Under the pieces are notes generated by a model. The model was not told where the DNA came from, searched no databases, and saw only the letters and a program-made list of their open reading frames with translations. A stretch of DNA of 64,000 nt from Microcyclospora pomicola (taxonomy: Eukaryota; Ascomycota; Dothideomycetes; Capnodiales): the NCBI GenBank assembly GCA_002786065.1, contig NHNY01000004.1, positions 1 to 64,000 on the forward strand. The letters are read 5' to 3'. This document shows, piece by piece, positions 22,291-32,418 of the stretch; the stretch's first letter is position 1; each line of letters begins with the position of its first letter. Made by a program: the position numbers and the translations under genes.

Positions 22291-23989
22291 ATGACTGGCG
22301 GACCACCCCAGAAAGCATTGGTACCCGCTCCCAATATGACGAGGACCAGTCTTGAAGATGGTTTGGACACCCAAAGTCACGAACGAGATCGAGAGAGCGG
22401 CGGAGCGCAGGGATCGACAGCTCCTCAAGCCGTTGTGGTAGGCATCCCATCCATGATCCATGATCATTTGTGGATCTGTGAGAGCACACCAGGAATGCAA
22501 AGGAGCTGACAGCACATTGCCAGCGCCGGCCAGCTCGCATCGGGCACAAGAAATCAAGAAATGGCTGCGCGCAATGCAAAAAGCGTCGTGTCAAAGTAAG
22601 TACGAGCCAATCTGGAACAGGCCGCTCAACACTGCATTGGACCATGTTGGTAGACTCGGGGAGTTCATGTGCTTATCATATTGGCTTAGTGTAACGAAGT
22701 GAGTACTGGGAAGCAGACACATCCCCAGATTTGTCTCTCTTGCTGAGTCACACGAGAAAGCGCCATGTGCCAACTGTGTGAGACATGGTGTAGCGTGTTC
22801 GTTGGCTGGCGGATCCCAAGTACGAAGAGACGGCTCAAATTCAGAACAGACTCCTATCGTATCGTCAACGGAAGTAGGGTCTCAACAACCTGGGCCATCG
22901 GCGACTTCATTGACCATGCAAGATATCAGAAACGATAAGCCTATGCAGTCAGACCCGCACACAAGCCTTGCTGAAGGAGGAGGCCCTTCTTGGCCTGGAA
23001 ATTCAGCAGAATGGATCATGCAAGTGACTCTCATGCATCACTACATGGCCAACACAAGGCTTGTTGTGACCGAGCATTACGACATGGACGTACTGCTTCA
23101 GATGTGGCAACTGGGATTGCCTAAGATTGCCCTCGATTTTCACTATGTCATGTATAGTATGCTTGGGTTGACTGCACTTCATAAGGCACGACAAGAACCT
23201 GAGCAAGCTCGCTTGTTCAGGGTCACAGCTATCGACCATCTTGGTGAAGCTGTCTCCTGTCACCAACGGACGATGGCTGCGGGGCAGGGAGGTGATGCAC
23301 ATGCTAGCTTCGCTTTCCAGTTCCTGACGGTCATCGCGGCATTCGCGATACCATATCAGATACCTCCTATCGACATGGTCGTGGAGATACTTTCACAGCT
23401 CTGGCAGCTCAATGTTCGGGTGGCAGATACCAGACCGCTACTTTTACAAGGTCCGCTTGAGCCGATCTTGACTTACATTCTCCAAGGGTCTGCTCAGATA
23501 TCTGGACAGAGGTGAGTAAGTCATACAATGAACCGTGATCTGCCATCTTACTGAAGTGTACGCAGGAGCGATATGCCGGAAGGTGCCGATTCTGGGATTG
23601 GACACCTAGACTACGTCCTCGGAATGGATGCTATGCTGGCGGAAGATCGGCGGTATTGCGTGATGATGCTTGACGAGTTGAAACAAGTGTATAATGATGC
23701 AACTCGACCTGGAGGCGGACCTGCGATCTCATGCATCCTGGGCTTTCCGCAACAAGACCCTGGTCCATTCTCTCTGCTCCTGAAACGGCGGTTGCCCCAG
23801 GCTTTGATCATATTAGCATACTACTGCGTCCTTCTGGATCAGCTGAACCAAAGATGGTGGGTAGGAGGTCTAGCATCACGTATTCTCCAGGAAATGGTCG
23901 ATACTGTGAGTGACCACTGGCGAAGCTGGATTGATTGGCCTGTGCAGGCAGTGCTCTCCGGCAAGTCCACGCACTCGAGATTCGTCTGA
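22291..23989 (+). CDS. Zn2Cys6 transcription factor, Upc2/sterol-control-like
   Basis: Proposed exons are 22291-22437, 22524-22595, a 9-base microexon 22690-22698, 22757-23511 (or from 22748) and 23566-23989, giving 468 or 471 residues. Joining them restores a binuclear zinc cluster: GHKKSRNGCAQCKKRRVK, then CNE from the microexon, then KAPCANCVRHGVACSLAGG. That gives C-x2-C-x6-C-x5(or 8)-C-x2-C-x6-C, preceded by the basic segment usual for DNA contact. The rest is the helical fungal regulatory domain (VTLMHHYMANTRLVV, then MYSMLGLTALHKARQ), resembling Upc2-type sterol-responsive regulators. The function as a DNA-binding regulator is well supported. The sterol link is inference, and the microexon and its downstream acceptor are the least certain parts. 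Confidence 0.85.
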
Positions 23990-24585
23990 ACACGCAAGTT
24001 CATCATGAAAACATGACTAGATCTGATACATTGTAGATGTCGTACAAGCGGCTGCTCGACGTGTTCATATCATAGCTTATTAGCTACCAACTTGTAGACA
24101 GTGGGCGTTCACAGCAAATCTTGTAACGATTTGCGGCTGTTCCCTCCCCCCCGCTTTCCATGAGTGTGACGACAGGTATTATTGCCATCTCTGCTCATCC
24201 CATGAACATCCGATAACGTTCTCAGGGCTCTCTTGTGACTGTCGTGTGATCTTCATTATTGTCCGCGCATCTACCTTTGGAGCATCTGTGGCGTCGTCTA
24301 TCGTTCTTCGAAAGGAACAAGGGGGATCCACCTCAGTCTGCGCTCACTACCGCTGCGCCACAAAGTCCGGATCGCCCACAGCCATCCTGACCTACTCCAC
24401 CTTGACTATTACCACGACTGCAACGACCACCACTTTTTGCGCACGACACCACCTTTCGTTCACCCGGCTCCTGCAGCCGCCTCGTAGACCGTCACTACAT
24501 ATCCCACGCCAGAGAGTGGGAGGGCGCCCATGAGTCTGGTTTTGCTGTGAACGCTCAAAACACCGCACCCCATCCGAGCCGCGTC
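23990..24585. promoter_or_regulatory. Promoter region of the HECT ligase gene
   Basis: About 600 bases between the stop of the Zn2Cys6 gene and the start of the Rsp5-like gene. It has a short C-run near 24146-24153 and several pyrimidine-rich patches near 24240-24480, as is common upstream of fungal housekeeping genes. Confidence 0.4.
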
Positions 24586-27321
24586 ATGGAGCTCCCGTCC
24601 ACACCCAACCTGCGCATAACCAGTACGTAGAGCCTCGAGAAGACGGGAATTGAGGGATGAGACACTGACGACTGCGCGCAGTCATTGCGGCGGATGGTTT
24701 ATACAAGCGCGAGATCTTCAGTGAGTGGCATATAAGCTGGACTCGACCAGAGCAAGAGGAAGCGTGATCGCTGACAACCTCTCAGGATTCCCCGACCCTT
24801 TCGCTGTTGCGACCATTAGTGGTGAGCAGACTCGCACTACTGGTGTCATCAAGAAGACATTGAATCCATACTGGAATGAGGCTTTTGACATGTGCGTATG
24901 ACCATAGGCTGCTGTACGAGCCTAGGCGCTAACCGTGCCCTTGACCAGGCGAGTCACGGAAGAGAGCATCCTTGCGGTCCAGATCTTTGACCAGAAGAAG
25001 TTCAAGAAAAAGGACCAGGGGTTCCTCGGAGTTGTCAACGTGCGGATCGGAAGCGTCATTGATCTGGATGCTGGCGGTGATGGTGCGTACTGAAGGTGGA
25101 TACATACACGTGAACCTTGCTGACTGCTGAGTAGAAATGCTCACACGCGATCTACGCAAGTCCAATGATAACCTTGTAGTCAACGGCAAATTAATCCTCA
25201 ACCTGTCGACGAACCTCCGTGCTCCGATCGCGAATGGCGCAGCCAATGGCACCAGACCTTCTGTCTCCTCTGCTGGTGTATCCACCAACGGCACACATAC
25301 ACCACCTGTGTCCGTGGGCGCACAATCGCAGGCGTCGCTGCATCCGGAGAGACCTGTCAGCACTGCGACTTCCACTAATGTATCACGACAGAACACTAGC
25401 ACAAACTTGACTCCGACTGTCCCTGCTCCTAACGGTACCACTGCTCCAAGACCTGCAAATGGATCTGGCTTTAGCGCATTTGAAGATGCACAGGGCAGGC
25501 TACCAGAAGGTTGGGAAAGAAGGGAGGATAATCTTGGCCGGACATACTACGTAGATCACAACTCGCGTCAAACAACGTGGATCAGGCCGACCCAGAATTT
25601 CAACGCTGGTGAGCAGAGAGCGCAGATGCAGGAAACGCAGAACCAGGAGCGCACCAGGCATCAGCAACGAATGCTGCCAGAAGATCGCACCGGTGCGAAT
25701 TCGCCGATCATGTCAGACACGGCTGCCCGGCAATCCCCAACTAGCCCTCCAAACTCAGGTAACAGTGCAAGTGCCGCGCAGATGGTCGCCACTGGCGCTA
25801 CCACCGCTGGGACTGGCGAGCTACCTGCTTTGTGGGAGCAGCGACAAACCCCTGAAGGTCGTGCGTACTTTGTGGACCACAATACCCGCACGACTACTTG
25901 GGTAGATCCCCGTCGTCAGCAGTACATTCGAATGTACGGCTCTGGCCAGAACGCCACTGGCAACTCGACTATTCAGCAACAACCAGTCTCGCAACTGGGA
26001 CCCCTGCCAAGCGGCTGGGAGATGCGTCTCACCAACACTGCTCGCGTATACTTCGTGGATCATAACACGAAGACCACGACATGGGACGACCCAAGACTTC
26101 CATCGTCCTTGGATCAGAACGTGCCGCAGTATAAGCGTGACTTCAGGAGGAAGCTCATCTACTTCCGTTCACAGCCGGCGTTGCGCATCTTGAGCGGACA
26201 ATGCCATGTCAAGGTTCGCCGAACGCATATCTTCGAGGACAGTTATGCGGAAATTATGCGTCAAAGCCCGAACGATCTCAAGAAAAGATTGATGATCAAA
26301 TTCGACGGCGAAGATGGACTGGACTATGGAGGTCTCTCACGAGAGTTCTTCTTCCTACTCTCGCACGAGATGTTCAATCCATTCTACTGCCTGTTCGAGT
26401 ACTCGGCACATGACAATTACACACTACAGATCAATCCCCACTCCGGCATCAACCCAGAACATCTTGGCTATTTTAAGTTCATAGGACGGGTGGTTGGTCT
26501 GGCCATCTTCCACCGTCGTTTCTTGGATGCTTTCTTCATCGGCGCGTTCTACAAAATGATACTCAAGAAGAAGGTTTCTCTTCCTGACATGGAGGGCGTC
26601 GATGCAGAGTTCCACAGAACGCTCAGCTGGGCTATGGATAACGATGTCACCGATGTCATTTACAGCACATTCTCGGTCGAGGATGAACGGTTTGGCGAGA
26701 AGGTCACCGTTGATCTAAAACCTGGAGGAAGAGACATCGAAGTGACGAACGAGAACAAGAAGGACTATGTTGAGTGAGTTGTGCTATCTTCGTCCTCGAT
26801 GTTTCGACCACTGACAGTTTATCAGGCTTATAACCGAGTGGCGTATCCAGAAGCGGGTGGAGGAGCAATTCAACGCCTTCGTTGCTGGCTTCCACGAGCT
26901 AATCCCAGCAGATCTCGTCAATGTGTTCGACGAGAGAGAGCTCGAGTTGCTCATTGGCGGTATTGCCGACATCGATGTCGACGACTGGAAGAAGCACACC
27001 GATTACCGCGGTTACACTGAGAACGACCCCGTCATCACGAATTTCTGGAAGTGTATCCGTAGCTGGGATGCCGAACAGAAGTCACGACTTCTGCAATTCG
27101 CGACGGGTACTAGCCGCATCCCCGTCAACGGCTTCAAGGATTTGCAAGGCTCCGATGGACCTAGGCGATTCACCATCGAGAAGTCCGGCGAAGAGGCACA
27201 GCTTCCCAAGTCACATACATGTTTCAACCGGCTGGATCTGCCGCCCTACAAGAGCTACGATGCTCTCACGCAGAAACTGACCTGGGCTGTGGAAGAAACG
27301 GTTGGGTTCGGGCAGGAATAG
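24586..27321 (+). CDS. RSP5: HECT E3 ubiquitin ligase Rsp5/HulA (Nedd4 family)
   Basis: Six exons: 24586-24622, 24682-24720, 24786-24891, 24949-25082, 25135-26773 and 26826-27321; 816 residues, as expected for the family. An N-terminal C2 domain ([19 protein letters not shown] to ILNLSTN) binds lipids. Three WW domains follow: [40 protein letters not shown] and [20 protein letters not shown]. They bind PPxY motifs in arrestin-like adaptors. The HECT domain fills the rest, with the catalytic Cys at residue 784 ([13 protein letters not shown]). The ligase ubiquitinates membrane transporters for endocytosis and sorting. Four introns crowd into the first 550 bases, over the C2 domain, while the WW and most HECT sequence is one exon. 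Confidence 0.97.
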
Positions 27322-28859
27322 AGTGCGTTTGCGGAAGTGCACTGCAGGAGCATATGAGCAATTACCTGGTGTGGTCGCTTTATGACAGAAGCAAGCTCAA
27401 CACAAGCTCGCAAGGATGCAAATATATGAGCAACGAAGAGTGGCGTTGAAGGTCTCTTTTCCTCTCTTCCACTATCTTTAATCTCCATCTGGCATGTCGG
27501 AAAATGTAAAGATCTCTCCGTGTCAAGGAGCTGAAGAGCCGTACTCGAAATCTAAAGTCGTGCAAGATTCCGTGCACCCCTTCTCAACTCGTCCGGCATG
27601 CTGTATTCAATCTCGCGTGTGATGATGTATGTACCATAAGGTATGTTAGCTTGGTGTTACAGCACCAATTCCCCGACACCTCATGAACATCAATCCATCA
27701 TGGTCAGCTCATGAGACAGTGACAGGGCACAGCATACTAAGACATAAGGTAGGAGTGACTTTCCGAGGTCCGAGATAGAAGCTTTGGGTGGTCAACGGTC
27801 ACGCCAGAACTTTCGAGGTAGAAGGGACGATTGTTCGACAATACCACTGTATACTGCACATCAAAGTAATTGATAATGTACTACATGTATCTGTTATAGA
27901 TCGTTTCCGTCCTGCGTTGTGAGATGAAGCAACGAGCCTAGAGGGTCTATCGCCGGCGAGTACTCCGCGCGCGATCGTGCTCATGGTCAGGACTACAACT
28001 ACTGTGGCGATTGCGAAAGGCAGGAATATACTGCACTCTAGGAAACCCTCATCAATTGAGGGCATAGGGAAGCCACATCTCAGCTCCTGTCCGGCCAATG
28101 ACTCTCGAAGCTACATGCCTAGGACATGCCCTTACTATGGAGCAGCCTAGAGAGGTAAAGGCATCGGCTCGCAAGTAGCAGGCTTCTCAAAGACATTGAC
28201 CTACATGTTTGTCACGATGATTAGTGGGTAGCTCGACGAATAACGCAATGCAGCAATCGTATCGAACGAGATCCTGGACTTTGCTCCCGAGTCATGTAAG
28301 ACTGCCATGTTCGTGTCAGTAGATCCCGCCTGAGATCCTGCTACAGACTTCGTGTCATGTACTCATTGACGACCGCGAACTGTATTAAGGCGGTGCTTGC
28401 ATGCACCTTAGAGGCGAGCTTGACATGCTCTTTTGGCCATGACATATGAAGTGCGCGATGTTGGATCAACCACGACGCTGGCTGTCGGTGATACCAGTCC
28501 CTGCACATTAGCAGGCAACGGAGTGCCTTGTTAGTTCTTCTCGAGGTCACATATTTGGATCCCGCGAATGTCTTTATGCAATTGCTGTCTCTTCATGCAA
28601 CTCTTGTCATGTGGGATGGCTCTTATTCAATTCGACGAGGGTCATGTTTTTGTGGCTTCTTCACGTGCGTTTCTCTTGGATCAACCTTCCGGTATTGTTG
28701 TTATAGCTATTTTCGCACGCCCACGGATATACATCAAGCTATTTTCTTCCCGCTGACATGCCTTCCGGGCAACAATGGTGATCTTAAAGAGGACAAAGGA
28801 GAAGTGGTGTTGGTCAGCGACGGTGTCGCAGTGGACAAGTTCGCGGGATCGGACTGTGA
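27322..28859. other. Convergent intergenic region, 1.5 kb
   Basis: Between the stops of RSP5 (+) and the poly(A)-binding protein gene (-). It is long for a convergent gap. Several ORFs of 60-110 codons occur on both strands but none shows a recognisable domain or splice-supported extension. Confidence 0.45.
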
Positions 28860-29613
28860 TCAATAAGGGTTGTAGCCTCGCGCCCGCCCTCGGTAGCCGC
28901 CACGGTACCTACAGATTGTCAGTGTCGTACGATCGAAAACTCGCAGGCCTCATGGACTTACCCTCCCCCACGAGGCGGATATGGTGATGGACCATATCCG
29001 CCGCGTCCACCGCCATACATTGGAGGACCATAGCCGCCACGGCCACCGCGAGGGCCTCGCGGTCCACCGCCGCCGCCTCCACCACCACGTCCGCCACGCG
29101 TCATACCAGGCAAGTTTGTACGCTTTGGTACCACCTGAGATGGCATCAGTATCTGCTTGGCCTGGAGACTCCATCATTTGTGAGTTATACCTTGATGTTC
29201 CTGTTTCTAAAGACACTCTCGTTGAGCACAAGCGCCTGGGTCACCAGGTTCGGCTCTGTGAACTCAACATACGCGTAGCCCTTTGGGTGACCCGTGAACT
29301 TGTCCAGCAGGATGGTAACCCGGTTGATCGCGCCGCAGGTCTGGAAATGCGCTTGAATCTCCTCCGGGCTTGCGCCGTAGTCCACATTGCCCACGAAAAT
29401 GCTGCGCGCATCGATATCTTCCTTATTTTCGCGCAGGTTCTCCGATTGTGCGTCGATGCTCGCCTGCATTTCGCGCAGTTTCGCGGCCTCGGCTTCCATC
29501 TCTTGTACACGCTTCTTCATCGCTGCGATCTCTTCCTCGTCATCGCCTGCATCGTCCTCCGTCTGGCGATCGAGCGTCTCATCTTCGCGCTTATCTTCAT
29601 CAACGTCCGCCAT
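28860..29613 (-). CDS. Nuclear poly(A)-binding protein 2 (PABPN1/Pab2 type)
   Basis: Three coding exons, 29613-29191, 29134-28962 and 28908-28860; 214 residues. The N-terminus is acidic ([20 protein letters not shown]), followed by a short coiled coil. Then comes one RRM with RNP2 ([11 protein letters not shown]) and RNP1 ([10 protein letters not shown]), and a C-terminal Arg/Gly-rich tail ([15 protein letters not shown]...) ending [11 protein letters not shown]. This acidic-coil-RRM-RGG order is that of PABPN1 and fission yeast Pab2, which bind poly(A) in the nucleus and control tail length and RNA decay. The RGG tail is a likely arginine-methylation target. The second intron separates the RGG exon from a 49-base last exon. 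Confidence 0.94.
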
Positions 29614-30071
29614 GATACAACGGAAGGTTGAGCGGTGGGAAGCTGAAATTGCCAGAAGGTTAGTGTCCTGAAGCGCTCTGCTATGAACGCGTCTGAACTT
29701 ACGTGGCTGGTCGAGCTGTGAGCTTGTGAATTAGTATCAACTTACTGGTGAGTGTGAGCACTGTTGGGAAGTCTCGATGTATTGAATGTAGGAGTGAACG
29801 TGAAAATGAACATCAAAGGAGGTCAGGGAGATGCGCTTGCTAGAAAGTGAGCATATGCGACTGCATGTGACACGCGCTGAATCCGCTAGTCCCTATGGGG
29901 TTGTCCAACAATGATCGCAGCAGAACAAGGCCACTGAGGACGAGCAACAAAGACAAAGACACTTTTCATCATTCTACACGCAAAAAAGGAAATGAGTCAC
30001 GTCTTGATGCTGATGCACGTCCTATTGATTGCCGTGCTACATATTCGACAAATCCCTGCTCAACACGACCC
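29614..30071. promoter_or_regulatory. Promoter and leader of the poly(A)-binding protein gene
   Basis: Intergenic between two minus-strand genes. It includes a probable 5'-leader intron (next entry) and the 3' flank of the GH25 gene. Confidence 0.45.
29643..29702 (-). other. Probable 5' untranslated-region intron of the poly(A)-binding protein gene
   Basis: On the minus strand there is a GTAAGT donor at 29702, a CACTAACC branch-like motif and a TTTCAG acceptor at 29643-29648, 29 bases before the start codon. The 60-base length matches the coding introns of this window. Inferred from splice motifs only. Confidence 0.6.
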
Positions 30072-30798
30072 TCAACCAGTGGCAATTTTCTGCAGTTGCG
30101 AATAAGCTCCGTTGAAGACATCAGAATCGCCACCATTTGCATTTTCGTCGGAGTACTGCCAAAATGTATATATCGGCCACCCACCGGGAAGGGTTCCCGG
30201 GCTCGAGGCATAACGTGCAAGAAAGAGTGGGTTGGTATCGACAAATGCATTCGAGTTGCTGGTGCACTCGGACCACCATGACGGGCTGGTGTACAGGATT
30301 GGGTAACGACCAGTGGCGCTGTGGTAGGTATCTGTTGATGTCGTTAGGGTGACATGCAGACTAGGGCCGTCCACAATGACTGCACTTACCCGAGAATGTC
30401 TTGATCCAGCTCACAGAGGTACAGTCACCCTCTAGATCCAGCATGCCGGGGAGCGTGATACCATCGTTGCTCCATCCTCCTCCATTCTTCAGGAAGAAGT
30501 TTGCTTGTGTAGCTGCGTCTGCACTACCATCTGCGAAGTGGTAGCCCCCACGAATGAAGCCGGCACTTGTCGCAGCATCGTACTTGCTGGAGAACGAAGG
30601 GTCCGTGTAAGTTGTGCTTTCCGTGGCCTTGATGAAGACAAAGCGAAGCCCATTTGAATATGCGGCCTTGAAGTCCACACTGGATTGGTAGTGCGAGACG
30701 TCGAAACCCTGAACGGAGTCACGAGCGGCCAGATCTCCGGTTGGAGCTGCAGTAGCCATGGCTGCCAAAGCCAAGCAGTAAGATAGAGTGGATTTCAT
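30072..30798 (-). CDS. Secreted GH25 lysozyme (N,O-diacetylmuramidase)
   Basis: Two exons, 30798-30390 and 30331-30072, with a 58-base intron; 222 residues. A signal peptide (MKSTLSYCLALAAMATAAP) and a short propeptide precede the mature enzyme, which starts near VQGFDVSHYQ. Glycoside hydrolase family 25 hallmarks are present: the N-terminal Asp33 in GFDVSHYQ, the DLE pair (Asp121, Glu123) in GMLDLEGDC, and the C-terminal IYTFWQYSD strand. GH25 cuts bacterial peptidoglycan between MurNAc and GlcNAc, so a role against bacteria or in nutrition is likely (inference). An upstream in-frame Met at 30912 would bury the signal peptide and is rejected as the start. Confidence 0.95.
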
Positions 30799-31512
30799 GA
30801 TGACAAGAGTGTGTGGAAATGTTTGAAGCTGATTGAAGTGTAGAATATGGTAAGTATGAGATTTGGGGCAGATTGATGAAGAAATAGGACAATACTTATA
30901 CGTGCACGCCATGCCATGACTTCATCTGCAGAACAACATGAAGTACCAGCATGTCAGCCTGGGGTGCTTTGTCCTAGGAAGGGAAGAAGGATCGTGCCAA
31001 TGAGGACAACAGCAGACGCCCATGAGGTCTGCTCGTGTAGCACTACCACCCGCATGGCACACAGTCCGTTACATTCTTAAGCGAGAAGATCTGCGCGTGG
31101 CTTGTCGATCAAAGTAGTGTCTTTGTTTGAGTCTTGCAGCGATTTCCCGGCTGGTTGGCTTTCCATTTGTGTCAAGTTTCGTGGTCGCACTTGAGTCGGC
31201 CTTGGAGATGTCATCTTATCACGCACTCGACCAGAGATGTCGAGTGGGAGCATGCATAGATGGAAGTAGACAGAGAGTTCTGGAAACGCTGCAGAACATA
31301 TGGAGATGGCCTGTTGCATTTGATCCTCGCGAGATCCTACGAGGCGCACACCCACTAAGCCAAATGCAGCAGGTCCCGTCGATCTATCAAGAACATTAAC
31401 ATGACTTCACCGACCTTAGGTACCACAGGTGCAGAGCCTATAGGCCGCTGCATGCCCAGCATCGACCGCTCCATCTGTCTGCGCTTCAAGACCAACCTAT
31501 CATTAACCGAGA
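30799..31512. promoter_or_regulatory. Divergent promoter region
   Basis: 714 bases between the starts of the GH25 gene (-) and the Hv1-type channel gene (+). No coding exon or repeat is recognised. Confidence 0.45.
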
Positions 31513-32262
31513 ATGTCGGCGTCGGAGCAACGACCCCTGCTCGCCCACGATGCCACCACGGCCCCAAAGCCTTCTCGTCACTTCACGACCCTGGCCACCA
31601 CCCGGCGTCGGACGAAAGCGTTCCTCACCTCGAAGTACGGCCACTACACCGTCCTTGCGCTGGTCAGCTTAGACGTGACCTCGATCTTCGCCGAGCTTCT
31701 GATCCAGCTCCTGACCTGCGAAGGCCGGATCCCGGCACACAGCGGTCGAGCCGCGGGCGAGGCGCTGAGCATCATCAGCGTCGTGTTCTCGTCCCTGTTC
31801 ATGCTGGAACTGCTGGCGAGTATCTGGGCATTTGGGTTTGTGTACGTCAATGTCCTACTTCTGCTTGCCTGCGATACTATTCTCCATGAACCAAGCCTCT
31901 TGAAATTGTTGATTTTCCTTCCTCCGTAATGTGAGACTGTGTAGCGGCGTGTTGATGAGAATTATGTATGCTGCTCCAGGTTCTTCAACTCGGCGTTCCA
32001 CATTTTCGATGCGACGGTCATCACGACGAGCTTCGTGCTTGACATTGTGCTGAAAGTGGTCAACGAGGACACGCTGGAGGAGATCAGCTCCCTCATCATC
32101 GTGCTGCGTCTGTGGAGAGTGTTCAAGATCATCGAAGAGCTCTCGGCGGGAGCTGAGGAACAGATGGAGCCATTGCAGGAGAAGATCGACGATCTAGAGA
32201 AGCAGAACGAGGCGCTAAGAGAAAGGGTACAGTCCCTGATGGCACCATCGCGATCAGTCTAG
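31513..32262 (+). CDS. Voltage-gated proton channel, Hv1 type
   Basis: Two exons, 31513-31841 and 31980-32262, with a 138-base intron; 203 residues. It is a lone four-helix voltage-sensor domain without a pore domain. S1 carries the proton-selectivity Asp (Asp54 in LVSLDVTSIFAELLI). S3 reads HIFDATVITTSFVLDIVLKVV, and S4 reads LRLWRVFKIIEEL with Arg153, Arg156 and Lys159. These align with the human Hv1 stretches SFVLDIVL and LRLWRVARII from memory. A C-terminal coiled coil (QMEPLQEKIDDLEKQNEALR) suggests dimerisation. Such channels export protons on depolarisation, often to support NADPH oxidase. The third S4 Arg is Lys, and I see no His equivalent to the second zinc-binding His of human Hv1. 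Confidence 0.9.
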
Positions 32263-32418
32263 ATAGCTATTCACAATGGAATTCGCAGGACTTCAGCTCG
32301 GTATTATCTGGATCGAGTGAAACGTTAGGGGAATCATATCTAAAGAAGTACACGCGTCACCAATTCGACGGCTTTTTTTTTCACAAAGCTCCCATCGATC
32401 GTCTCAACATCACATTTA

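Noticed and set aside
27799-28098. 99-codon minus-strand ORF with a hydrophobic stretch
   Set aside because: A single membrane-like run without upstream exons, conserved motif or promoter; probably chance in a convergent gap.
29895-30281. 128-codon plus-strand ORF over the 3' end of the GH25 gene
   Set aside because: Antisense to the GH25 catalytic exon with no domain of its own.
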